From positions 27,688 through 64,714 of IMG/VR virus record IMGVR_UViG_3300030328_004248: a stretch of 37,027 nucleotides of DNA; one strand, written 5' to 3'. Each line of letters starts with the position of its first letter. Position 1 is the stretch's first letter. The DNA is from a virus. Made by a program: the position numbers and the translations under genes. Shown here piece after piece: positions 9,456-16,911 of this stretch. The notes under the pieces were generated by a model. That model did no database searches. It was not told the DNA's origin and saw only the letters and a program-made list of their open reading frames with translations.

Positions 9456-9724
9456 TAGTCGTCATACACTCTACATTCTAATGAGTCTGGATGATTATCA
9501 CAATACACTTCTAAGTGCTGATCCTCATGGCGTGTGTGCCAGTCATTGATCTTAGCACCACCAGGATTCTCTTCATTCTCTTCATGAGCATGAAAAGCAT
9601 CATTGTGCATCTTCAAATCTTCTTCACTATATTCAATCATACCATGATTGACATGCTCTTTATGATCCTTAGGATCAATATAAACCTCATGTTCGAGGTC
9701 ATGTTCTGGAGTTTTAGTGGTCAT
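9455..9724 (-). CDS. His-rich acidic small protein between gp27 and gp5
   Basis: The gene encodes 89 residues, of which 12 are histidines (positions 8, 12, 21, 24, 27, 40, 45, 47, 63, 66, 70 and 78), with many Asp/Glu and two Cys near the end (VYCDNHPDSLECR). There is no hydrophobic segment. The spacing of His pairs (HKEHVNH, HAHEEN, WHTRHEDQH) suggests metal binding. It starts two bases after the gp27-like stop and its own stop overlaps the gp5 start (TAATG), so it is made together with the hub. I do not recognise a family with a known role. A metal-binding hub or spike accessory, or an assembly factor, is inference. Confidence 0.65.
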   Translation of the reverse strand: MTTKTPEHDLEHEVYIDPKDHKEHVNHGMIEYSEEDLKMHNDAFHAHEENEENPGGAKINDWHTRHEDQHLEVYCDNHPDSLECRVYDD

Positions 9725-9725
9725 G

Positions 9726-11012
9726 TTACTTATTCTTTTGGAAAGTGTCTCTTACGAGTGTGAGTCCAGTGAAATCACCTTGGGGATTACCAAATTCATG
9801 GGCTAATCTGGCAATCATATATTTACCAGATTGTGCATTCTTACCACGTGGATTATTTAGATCAGGAAATTCAAGTTCTAACATATTACCTGCTCTCAAT
9901 GATAAGTTCATTGGTACGGTAATGTTTAGAGTCTGAGCAAATACACTAGAATATCGTGAATTAGATTGTGCTTGGTAAGTTGCCTGATCCTGTGGTTTGG
10001 CAGCTCCTGAACCAGAAACATCAGTAGTTGTAGTTCCTTTATCAATAGTACCTAAAATTATCCTAGAATAGGAATCTTTATAATCGGGAGGTAGTACTGC
10101 TTCTTTGTTTGCTTTCTCTTGGTGTTTTTGTGCCTTATCATATGAAAATTCATAAAAAGTCACTTTTCTGGTAAGGACATCATAATACCAATTAGCAGTT
10201 TTGTAAGCTCCAGATCTTAGTTTTTTTAGTATATCATGACTTTCTTTCCAAACTGGTTGAGAAGCAAGCATGAAATTATTCTTAGGATCCATTCCTGTCT
10301 TATAAGTAGTCATCAGATATTTTTCAACTGGATCACTAGCAAATAACTTATCAGTACTCCTAAAATTCCATCCATCTTGTGTTTCAAAGAATAAAAATCC
10401 ACCACTCCCACTACTAGGACTATCACCATCAACACTAGATGGTATAGACTTAGGACACAAATCACTTATAACTTTAAAAGGTCTTCGGTAATTACCATAG
10501 AACTCAGATGAGTTCTTCGTAGTATCAAAGTTCTTACCCATCATCTTATTACCAGGAACTTGTAACTTACTACTCAAAATATTTTTTACAGTACTTGTAA
10601 TAGAACCCGTTTTCTTTTCCCAAACCCGTGTAATATGATTATTGATAGCAGCTTTAGTTTCTAAAGTAAGGACATATGCTTCTCTTTTATTATCAGCAAC
10701 ATGATTACTAATATTTGTAATTACTAATGGGTCATAACCAGAACCTAGATCAAACTTCAATGGTTTTTCTTGACTAGGATGAGTTATCTCTACACGTACA
10801 GGAGATCCACTTCTAATAGGTAGTTGATTATAAAACCCATGAGTATCTACACAAACTATCTCAACATGTATAGAAGGGTCAATAACATCCTCATAGTATT
10901 TCAAACTATTTAATTGACCCATCATATTCAAAAAATCACCACCCCTACTGGTAGGAATGATATCAAATCTCTTTAGTTTATGACCTTTGGTCCAAACTAC
11001 ATCTCTATTCAT
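9726..11012 (-). CDS. 27: gp27-like baseplate hub subunit
   Basis: This 428-residue protein is similar in plan to T4 gp27 (391 aa) and to VgrG/gpD hub proteins. An N-terminal beta-barrel domain (RFDIIPTSRGGDFLNMMGQL, then VEIVCVDTHG) is followed by a domain containing GSGYDPLVITNISN and the EAYVLTLETKAAINNHI strand-helix. The central region starts KVISDLCPKSIPSS, and a C-terminal strand set begins LNITVPMNLSLRAGNMLELE. It is encoded directly before the His-rich protein and gp5. Its ATG overlaps the tape-measure stop (TAATG), placing it in one operon with the tape measure. In T4, gp27 forms the trimeric torus that holds gp5 and contacts the first tail-tube ring. Confidence 0.75.
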   Translation of the reverse strand: MNRDVVWTKGHKLKRFDIIPTSRGGDFLNMMGQLNSLKYYEDVIDPSIHVEIVCVDTHGFYNQLPIRSGSPVRVEITHPSQEKPLKFDLGSGYDPLVITNISNHVADNKREAYVLTLETKAAINNHITRVWEKKTGSITSTVKNILSSKLQVPGNKMMGKNFDTTKNSSEFYGNYRRPFKVISDLCPKSIPSSVDGDSPSSGSGGFLFFETQDGWNFRSTDKLFASDPVEKYLMTTYKTGMDPKNNFMLASQPVWKESHDILKKLRSGAYKTANWYYDVLTRKVTFYEFSYDKAQKHQEKANKEAVLPPDYKDSYSRIILGTIDKGTTTTDVSGSGAAKPQDQATYQAQSNSRYSSVFAQTLNITVPMNLSLRAGNMLELEFPDLNNPRGKNAQSGKYMIARLAHEFGNPQGDFTGLTLVRDTFQKNK

Positions 11013-12652
11013 TATGTGGTAAGTAGTTGTGCCATCTGAGCATATTTAGTAGCAACAGCGTAAGAATTTGGTCCACTTTTCCTGCTACCACTTGCACCTG
11101 CAATATTATTTACATGTGGAATATAAACCGTATCTGCACCATTGTTTATCACAAGAACTTCTGATGCAGGTAAATCTGCATTAGAAACAATATAACCATC
11201 CTCTTCAGGAATGAAAAGTTCTTCACCAATTTCACCCACAATGTATGGTTTACCTGCTATAACAGGACCACCATCAGCAAGTTTTGAAGTTGGTCCTAGA
11301 TTCATAACCTCTGACCAATTTAGACCAGATTCATTAGGAATATTATCCTTATTGATTCTATAATATCTCTTTTTTATTGGATTGATTTTTAAATTCCCAC
11401 TTGTTAAAGGAGAATCTTTAGATAAAAAACCTCTCATTTTAGCAGGATCTACCTTTACAGTCCTAGTCATAGGACTAAACCTTTTTAAGTTAGTTGTGGT
11501 AACTTTTACTTGACCTGCCTTTATCTTCAATCCACCCCTAAAAAGCAATAACCTCAAAGTTCTGAGTTTTCCAACTATTGTTGCGATTATACCTGGAGTT
11601 GCAGTTGCAGCTGCAGCTTCACCTGCAAAAGTAGGTTCAGCAACAGCAGCAGCCCAAATCATCGAAAGTAAACTTACTGCTCCCAAAACTTCCATACCAA
11701 CTCGTAGAAATTGCAATGCATTCCGATACCAACGATTTTTTGGTTTTGGAACAGATATACCAAAAGGAAATCTAATTCTCTCTCGTTCATCTTTAGATCT
11801 ACCACCAATTGCTTCGTCAGAATCAGATAAAGCAAACTTATCTAAAACTCTATCAAAATCATCTAAAGCATGAGAAAATGAACTTTTAGTTGTCATTGCT
11901 ATAACTCTTTTCTCTTCCATTTTCCTTCTACCATCAGCACCAGTAATAAAATCTGCTATACCACTACCTATACCTGATCCCAATATACTACCACCCACAC
12001 CACCAATAAATCCACCAATTGCAGCACCAGGAGCAGCACCTACTCCACCAAATAATGCACCAATTGATCCACCGACAACAGCACCTGCTTTTGCACCTGC
12101 AGCACCACCTGCCAATGCACCTGCTAGTCCACCACCAGCACCAACACCTGCCTGTAAATTAGTTTGACCCTCTGCCTTACGACCCATAAAGTCCAGACCA
12201 GTAGTTAGAACTGCTAAAGGACCAATACCCCCTCTAAGACCTTTAAGACCTGGTACTCTAAAACCTCTAGTACCTTTAGCTCCTCTAAGAAGACCACTTG
12301 TAGGTCTTATATTATTAGAAGGTAATATTGGTCCTTTAGGTTTAAATGGGTTCCATCCTCCACCACCTTTTGGTCCACCTCCAAAAGATCTTAGTAATCT
12401 AGATCCTCCACCAAGACCAAGAATACCTAGTAATCCACCAACAGCACCTGAACCACTATCCTTTTTTCCAGCTTGATTACTAAGAGCAAGAAGTGTTGCT
12501 CTTCTTTCTTCAACTAATTTCTTTCTAGTTCGTAAAGATTTTTTCTCAAATACTCTTTGCAAAGAAACAGAACTCTGAATCTCATTTCGTAAGATAGAAG
12601 AACTTCTAGTAGTCTTTCTAGATATTGCCAGTAGAGATCTTTCAATACTCAT
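11012..12652 (-). CDS. Tail tape-measure-like protein (C-terminal signature)
   Basis: This 546-residue protein has a basic N-terminus (SRKTTRSSSILRNEIQ) and a long Gly/Ala-rich hydrophobic region (about 140-240, with GAGGGLAGALAGGAAGAKAG). A second hydrophobic helix lies at about 325-350. At residues 458-495 is a segment with DGGPVIAGKPYIVGEIGEEL followed by FIPEEDGYIVS. That GGPV..G.PY.VGE.G.E.F.P motif is highly typical of the C-terminal end of tail tape-measure proteins of long-tailed phages. T4 gp29 (590 aa) plays this role. It overlaps the 499-aa gene upstream (ATGA) and gp27-like downstream (TAATG). The tape-measure motif is what I see; splitting of the role with the 499-aa protein is inference. 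Confidence 0.65.
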   Translation of the reverse strand: MSIERSLLAISRKTTRSSSILRNEIQSSVSLQRVFEKKSLRTRKKLVEERRATLLALSNQAGKKDSGSGAVGGLLGILGLGGGSRLLRSFGGGPKGGGGWNPFKPKGPILPSNNIRPTSGLLRGAKGTRGFRVPGLKGLRGGIGPLAVLTTGLDFMGRKAEGQTNLQAGVGAGGGLAGALAGGAAGAKAGAVVGGSIGALFGGVGAAPGAAIGGFIGGVGGSILGSGIGSGIADFITGADGRRKMEEKRVIAMTTKSSFSHALDDFDRVLDKFALSDSDEAIGGRSKDERERIRFPFGISVPKPKNRWYRNALQFLRVGMEVLGAVSLLSMIWAAAVAEPTFAGEAAAATATPGIIATIVGKLRTLRLLLFRGGLKIKAGQVKVTTTNLKRFSPMTRTVKVDPAKMRGFLSKDSPLTSGNLKINPIKKRYYRINKDNIPNESGLNWSEVMNLGPTSKLADGGPVIAGKPYIVGEIGEELFIPEEDGYIVSNADLPASEVLVINNGADTVYIPHVNNIAGASGSRKSGPNSYAVATKYAQMAQLLTT

Positions 12653-14148
12653 GGTGTTGTGAATGCAGCATAAGTGTTAAGTGATGATGCATAATCAAAC
12701 TTATCATAAGCACCACCAGAATCTGTAAACTCAGTAGCAACAAACGCACTTGCTGGTGCAGACTCATATCCAGAAGGTGATGAAGGCATTTGTTGAGTTA
12801 TACCTTCATTTTCAAAAACATTGACAGTTGGAGTCTTACTTCCACTTGTAGAAGCTACATTTTGTTTTTTCTTAGGTAAAAATAACTTTTGGAACCAATT
12901 TTTTTCTGATTTCTCACCTTTATTCTCTAATAATCCTGTGATATCAATATCAGAGAAACCTTTCTCTGGATCTATCTCCAATATACTTCCAATAGATTCC
13001 TTTGAATCAGTATTTTTACCAGAAAGCATAGAAGTTAAATTATTAACAGCAGCTGTATTTGAAGCAAGATCAACATTGTCCTTACCCATCACCCTCGACT
13101 GATCACCATTACGTTGAATGGTTGATTTATCATCCGAATTGCCATCCATCATCAATCCATAACCTCGATTATCAAAATCAAATAAGTCACCTGTGAAAAA
13201 ATCAGCAGTTCCAGCAAGACCTCTCATAAAACCTTTCGGTTTTCCTTTTTCAGGATCCCCTTTAAGTGTTTTCTGAATAGTACTATTCTGTGCGGAAATA
13301 TTATTCAATTGACCTACCGCATTAGCACTTGGAAGTTCACCAGTAAGCATTTCATCCATATCTTGATCTAAATCTTGATCTAAACCTGGGGTAACTGTTG
13401 ATATTTTACTATCCTTTTTACCAATAGATCTATCTAATATTCCTTCAAATCTAGTCAGTTGACCTCTAAATCTACCAACATCATTCTCATTTATAGTCTG
13501 CTTTCGACCTACTTCTTGACTAACAAGTTCTCCTCTTCGTCGATCCTGTCCAGAAGCTGCAGCCCGATTACCCAGTAATAAAGTAGCAGCAAGAGCTGCT
13601 GTCATCAATAAAGGATTCTTGAATTTTCCAACACCACCCGTAACACCAACTCCACCACCCATAGCAGTACTATTTTTTGGTAATATTCCTCTAAGTGCTA
13701 GTAAACCTACTACCCCAGAAGCAATCTCAGGTAAAAGTGCTCCCAATGCAAGCCCACCTGCCTGAAAACCTCCACCTATATTACCTCTACTAAATTCAAG
13801 TGCTGAAAGACCACCTAAAATTGTTGCTATATCGGATCTTGCTCCAAATAAAGCTGCAGTACGAATACTATTTAAATTCTCCGAATCCTTTTTAAGTATC
13901 TTTTGCTCTTCTCTAAAATATTTTTGTCTTTCTCTTATATCTGATCTAATCTCACGTTGCATAGCAACCATATTATTATTAATCTGCTCCATCTGCAGAA
14001 TAATACGGCCTAAACTTCTAATCTCTGGACGTGAAACCTGTACGTTATCCTCAGCAGTCTTTAATATCCTTTCATAAGCAGCATCCATCCTACGTTCCAT
14101 TGGAATCATAGGTGTATTTGATTGTACGTTACTACCAGGCGTTTGCAT
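12649..14148 (-). CDS. Virion structural protein, possible N-terminal partner of the tape measure
   Basis: The gene encodes 499 residues. Residues about 20-95 are strongly helical and heptad-like (RSLGRIILQMEQINNNMVAM, then REIRSDIRERQKYFREEQKI). Hydrophobic Gly/Ala/Leu segments follow at about 115-160 and 175-200, then a long polar, Asp/Ser-rich region and a disordered Ser/Pro/Thr-rich end. A coiled coil plus membrane-like helices is the composition of tape-measure proteins. The gene lies immediately after the gp26 and 65-aa chaperone-like pair and overlaps the next gene, which carries the tape-measure C-terminal motif, by four bases. I infer that it is either the N-terminal half of a split tape measure or a gp28/gp29-like hub protein. 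No T4 homologue is certain. Confidence 0.55.
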   Translation of the reverse strand: MQTPGSNVQSNTPMIPMERRMDAAYERILKTAEDNVQVSRPEIRSLGRIILQMEQINNNMVAMQREIRSDIRERQKYFREEQKILKKDSENLNSIRTAALFGARSDIATILGGLSALEFSRGNIGGGFQAGGLALGALLPEIASGVVGLLALRGILPKNSTAMGGGVGVTGGVGKFKNPLLMTAALAATLLLGNRAAASGQDRRRGELVSQEVGRKQTINENDVGRFRGQLTRFEGILDRSIGKKDSKISTVTPGLDQDLDQDMDEMLTGELPSANAVGQLNNISAQNSTIQKTLKGDPEKGKPKGFMRGLAGTADFFTGDLFDFDNRGYGLMMDGNSDDKSTIQRNGDQSRVMGKDNVDLASNTAAVNNLTSMLSGKNTDSKESIGSILEIDPEKGFSDIDITGLLENKGEKSEKNWFQKLFLPKKKQNVASTSGSKTPTVNVFENEGITQQMPSSPSGYESAPASAFVATEFTDSGGAYDKFDYASSLNTYAAFTTP

Positions 14149-14329
14149 GTGCTGCTTCTGCTTGTTGCTGTTCTAACTTTTGTTTCTCTAGGTACTTAAT
14201 AAGAAAATTCACATAAACTTCTTTTTCCCAAGGTATCATATTCTCTATATCACTCAATGTCCATTTATGATACTGCATCAAGGAAAAATTAGTTTCCATA
14301 ACAGCATCAATACTGGTATGATATAGCAT
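14132..14329 (-). CDS. Small tail/baseplate assembly protein, probable frameshift extension of gp26
   Basis: The ORF encodes 65 residues: MLYHTSIDAVMETNFSLMQY, then HKWTLSDIENMIPWEKEVYV and a charged Gln/Glu/Ala-rich tail. The W-(S/T)-x-x-(D/E)-I/L-E-x-(M/L)-(I/L)-P-x-E-x-x-(I/V)-Y pattern is similar to the second-frame (T) part of phage tail assembly chaperones. Its ATG overlaps the gp26 stop codon as TAATG, so it can be made by re-initiation. A T_TTT_TTC heptamer two codons before that stop would also shift ribosomes into this frame and give a 309-residue fusion (242 gp26 residues, then Arg-Ile, then the 65 residues). The position directly ahead of the tape-measure genes fits a gpG/gpGT-type role (inference). 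Confidence 0.7.
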   Translation of the reverse strand: MLYHTSIDAVMETNFSLMQYHKWTLSDIENMIPWEKEVYVNFLIKYLEKQKLEQQQAEAAHANAW

Positions 14330-15060
14330 TATGCGAAAAAATTTGATAGTCCCTCAACTAATACTTCAGATTCGACCTTTGTATTTGGATTAGTAACAGT
14401 ACCCTTATACTGTAACTTTGGCATAGTCTCAAAGAAAGTTTCAACTAATTTGAACTGAGAAGAATTAAGTTGTTCTATGAACTTGAGTAATTCTTTCTTA
14501 GTACAATCACTTGAAGACCAAGCTTCCTCTTGAGTATAAATGGTGTCAATAGATTCGATAACTGTATTGAATACTTGATCAATCCTATCTTCACTTTTAT
14601 CCAAATCAGAGAAAGTAAAATTACTATTCAAGAATTGTTTCATTGAAGGGTATTTCATCTTCATTGAGATGCCTTCACCTAAATCAATAACATCATTATG
14701 CTCATCAGGTACTACTAATTTGATATCTGAAAGAGCAATATTCAATGGAACCTTAGTTTGATTGTCATCTTGACAAGTAACTAATAATTCAACAGACTCA
14801 CCAATAGATTTTCCTCTAATATTCAAAAACAAATATTCTAATTCAAAACTTGGAAGATCTTCAACTTTTACTCCACGAGTAATGATACATGACTTCAATA
14901 CCTCCTTGAGGGTGGCAGCAATATCAGCATCATTTCCATTTTCTAAAGCGATCAATAAAACCTTTTCCTCTTTTACAAGAAACGGTCTATATTTGACAGT
15001 TTTATTAGTAGAAATAAGTTTCAGTTCAAAAACAGGTGCGTTGACCTTAGGTAATGGCAT
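14329..15060 (-). CDS. 26: gp26-like baseplate/tail assembly protein
   Basis: This 243-residue protein belongs to the T4 gp26-type baseplate family by its N-terminal pattern: MPLPKVNAPVFELKLISTNK, then YRPFLVKEEKVLLIALENG. The P(F/Y)..KEEK.LL.A.E block is the hallmark. T4 gp26 is 208 residues and is needed for baseplate hub assembly. The middle is helical (DADIAATLKEVLKSCI) and the end is charged and helical (ELLKFIEQLNSSQFKLVETF), finishing SNFFA. The last codons form the slippery heptamer that can fuse it to the 65-codon ORF. It is the second gene of the unit beginning with gp54-like. No Shine-Dalgarno is evident, and a 47-base gap separates it from gp54. Confidence 0.75.
   Translation of the reverse strand: MPLPKVNAPVFELKLISTNKTVKYRPFLVKEEKVLLIALENGNDADIAATLKEVLKSCIITRGVKVEDLPSFELEYLFLNIRGKSIGESVELLVTCQDDNQTKVPLNIALSDIKLVVPDEHNDVIDLGEGISMKMKYPSMKQFLNSNFTFSDLDKSEDRIDQVFNTVIESIDTIYTQEEAWSSSDCTKKELLKFIEQLNSSQFKLVETFFETMPKLQYKGTVTNPNTKVESEVLVEGLSNFFA
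14335..14341 (-). promoter_or_regulatory. Candidate programmed -1 frameshift site T_TTT_TTC
   Basis: On the minus strand, in the gp26 reading frame, the last codons are AAT TTT TTC GCA TAA. The heptamer T_TTT_TTC is a classical X_XXY_YYZ slippery site in the correct phase. A -1 slip gives CGC ATA ATG CTA, which is exactly the frame of the 65-codon ORF that overlaps the gp26 stop. I did not find a clear downstream pseudoknot, but the stop codon lies one codon after the site and could itself promote pausing. Confidence 0.6.
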
Positions 15061-15107
15061 AATAAGTTTTTCAGTATTTTATATAGGAAGGTTTTAAGGA
15101 AGTAGAA

Positions 15108-16052
15108 TCAAGAAGGACCAGGTCCAATATCAAATTCATAGAATTGACTATCATCCGCACCCTCATAATTGATTTCATAATCAGTAACTACTCCATCAGA
15201 AATAATATCATTTAAACTCTTAGTTTCTCTTCCTGGGAAAATAGCATTTTCAGATGTTGGTCCACCTCCAGATTTGGAAGTAGTTTTAGTATATTTCACT
15301 GTTGAAGAAGCGAGTCTAGAACCTATAGGTGATGAATTCAATTTCCATCCAGTTCTGGAAGTTCTACCAATATGATAGTAATCGTATTTGAATGTAACAG
15401 TCGTTTTGATCAGTTCTCCTTTACCATATGCTAATGGTGCAGCAACAATATTAACAGGAAATGCATTTTCTAGTTTATATGTGATACTACTCGGTATCTG
15501 CTGATTCCACTTACTTGTTCTATTCAATCTACTACTTTGATTGACAGTATCTTTACTAAATGCTGTTATTTCAATAGGAACTTTATAACTTTTAGGATAT
15601 TGCATTCTTTTAAATTCACCACCTTTTTCAAAAGCTCTAGTTGGAGAAATAAATTCTACCCAAGCATTAAAAACATCATTAGTATAATAATCTTTCTGAG
15701 AATACCATGTTAACATAACATCAGGAAATCTCCTGAAAGTAGCATAATTCTGACTAACACCTTGTCTCAATCCATCAATAGAAGTAGTTTGAACCTGGGA
15801 TCCAGGTAAAACAGCCTCAGAACAAAACAAACCAAGATAATCACCAGGATTAGTAAGTCCACCACGTTCATTATAAAACCCACTACCATTGATAAATCTC
15901 CTAAGAGAATTAGCGTTACCAAAATTTATAGTCACATCATAATTATTACTAATAGCTGGGGAAATATTACCAAACTTAGTCGAAGTCTCATATAATTCTG
16001 CTGTAGGCAGATAATGTCTACCCTGTCTAAAGGTATTTGGATCCTGTGCCAT
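15108..16052 (-). CDS. 54: gp54-like baseplate tail-tube initiator protein
   Basis: This 314-residue protein begins MAQDPNTFRQGRHYLPTAEL and contains NNYDVTINFGNANSLRRFIN, then DYLGLFCSEAVLPGSQVQT. A strand set follows (FRRFPDVMLTWYSQKDYYT, then FNAWVEFISPTRAF), and later ITYKLENAFPVNIVAAPLAY followed by TVTFKYDYYHIGRT. The pattern of two strand sheets with an A.P(L/I).Y turn near the end is that of tail-tube-fold proteins. T4 gp54 and gp48 share this fold and cap the baseplate. gp48 is identified separately on the other strand, so gp54 is the best match. It starts the minus-strand hub operon. The promoter region, shared with the divergent gp4 gene, is only 33 bases and has no perfect TATAAATA. 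Confidence 0.65.
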   Translation of the reverse strand: MAQDPNTFRQGRHYLPTAELYETSTKFGNISPAISNNYDVTINFGNANSLRRFINGSGFYNERGGLTNPGDYLGLFCSEAVLPGSQVQTTSIDGLRQGVSQNYATFRRFPDVMLTWYSQKDYYTNDVFNAWVEFISPTRAFEKGGEFKRMQYPKSYKVPIEITAFSKDTVNQSSRLNRTSKWNQQIPSSITYKLENAFPVNIVAAPLAYGKGELIKTTVTFKYDYYHIGRTSRTGWKLNSSPIGSRLASSTVKYTKTTSKSGGGPTSENAIFPGRETKSLNDIISDGVVTDYEINYEGADDSQFYEFDIGPGPS

Positions 16053-16085
16053 CTAAATATAAGATGCTTAGCTTATATACTATGT

Positions 16086-16520
16086 ATGTCATATAAAGGG
16101 AAGTTTAAGCCAAAAAACCGTAAAAAGTATAAAGGCAACTCTAGTGAAATAGTTTATAGGTCTCTTTGGGAACTAAAATTTATGAATTACTGCGATAGTA
16201 GTAAACATATTATAAATTGGTCTTCTGAAGAAATTATAATACCTTATAGATGCCCTACTGACAATAGAGTCCATAGGTACTTTCCTGATTTCTACATCAA
16301 ATACAAAGATGTAAAAGGTAAATTACATGAAAAAGTAATTGAAGTAAAACCTGCTAAAGAAACAAAAGAACCAAAGATTCAAAAAGCAAGAACTAAAAGG
16401 TATGTCACTGAAGTGATGAAATATGCCAAAAACATGGCAAAATGGGAAGCTGCAGAAGACTTCTGTAAAGACAGAAGGTGGGAATTTCAAATACTAACGG
16501 AGAGAGAACTTGGAGTATAG
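16086..16520 (+). CDS. 4: gp4-like head completion protein
   Basis: An ATG at 16086 gives 144 residues (T4 gp4 is 150). In-frame upstream codons back to 16014 overlap the divergent gp54 gene and encode an unlikely hydrophobic leader, so the internal ATG (MSYKGKFKPKNRKKYKGNSS) is chosen. Residues E21 and E29 (SEIVYRSLWELKFMNYC), D68 (YFPDFYIKY) and E86-x-K88 (VIEVKPA) form a TnsA-like PD-(D/E)XK nuclease pattern, as in T4 gp4 (also called gp50). Family knowledge: gp4 closes the packaged head before tail joining. It is the first gene of the plus-strand island and its stop overlaps the next gene. Confidence 0.8.
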   Translation: MSYKGKFKPKNRKKYKGNSSEIVYRSLWELKFMNYCDSSKHIINWSSEEIIIPYRCPTDNRVHRYFPDFYIKYKDVKGKLHEKVIEVKPAKETKEPKIQKARTKRYVTEVMKYAKNMAKWEAAEDFCKDRRWEFQILTERELGV

Positions 16521-16911
16521 AAACGTATTCCCAAATTCACAAACAGTAGGTTCTCCTGTACCTGGACATTTGATGATGTTCCAATATGGAGCAAAAACTG
16601 CTGAAAAATTAAGGTATTATGATAGAAATCCTTTATGTTATATCGTCGCATCTCAAGGTAATAAATTCTGGGGTGTAAACCTACATTACTATGCTCCAGA
16701 AGACAGACCAACCATTTTAGAATGGATGGATGAAGCTAATCCAGCAGACCTTCCTAGAGGATACCATAAATACCTAAAATCCTATGTGGACACATTGTAT
16801 CTCGACATATCAATGGAAGAACAGGAACAAGCCTTGAATATGGGTTTAGAAGAATTTGTTAGAGACCTAGGTAGTATTGAGATACCATTCAATCCTGGGA
16901 GGATTTGGTAA
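16510..16911 (+). CDS. Conserved T4-like cyanophage hypothetical protein, 133 aa
   Basis: A TTG start at 16510 overlaps the end of gp4 by 11 bases and has a good Shine-Dalgarno (GGAGAGAG at 16499-16506). I see no ATG that would keep the conserved N-terminal part. The block PGHLMMFQYGAKTAEKLRYY, then DRNPLCYIV and FWGVNLHYYAPEDRP, resembles a family found in T4-like phages beside structural genes (pattern G.L..F.Y..K....L.YYDR.PL, then F.G.N.HY). That family has no function I can name with confidence. The rest is acidic and helical. It sits between gp4 and gp48, so a role in virion completion is likely. Confidence 0.7.
   Translation: MEYRNVFPNSQTVGSPVPGHLMMFQYGAKTAEKLRYYDRNPLCYIVASQGNKFWGVNLHYYAPEDRPTILEWMDEANPADLPRGYHKYLKSYVDTLYLDISMEEQEQALNMGLEEFVRDLGSIEIPFNPGRIW

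Noticed and set aside
15061-15107. CTATATAAAATA upstream of gp26 as a late promoter
   Set aside because: It has an extra base relative to TATAAATA and I could not justify calling it.
16053-16085. Promoter search in the gap between the divergent gp54 and gp4 genes
   Set aside because: Only AT-rich near-matches (TATATT, TATATA) are present; no TATAAATA or good sigma-70 pair, so no promoter is called.
16487-16711. Minus-strand ORF of 74 codons opposite the gp4/unknown gene junction
   Set aside because: It is antisense to two well-supported plus-strand genes, with low-complexity composition.
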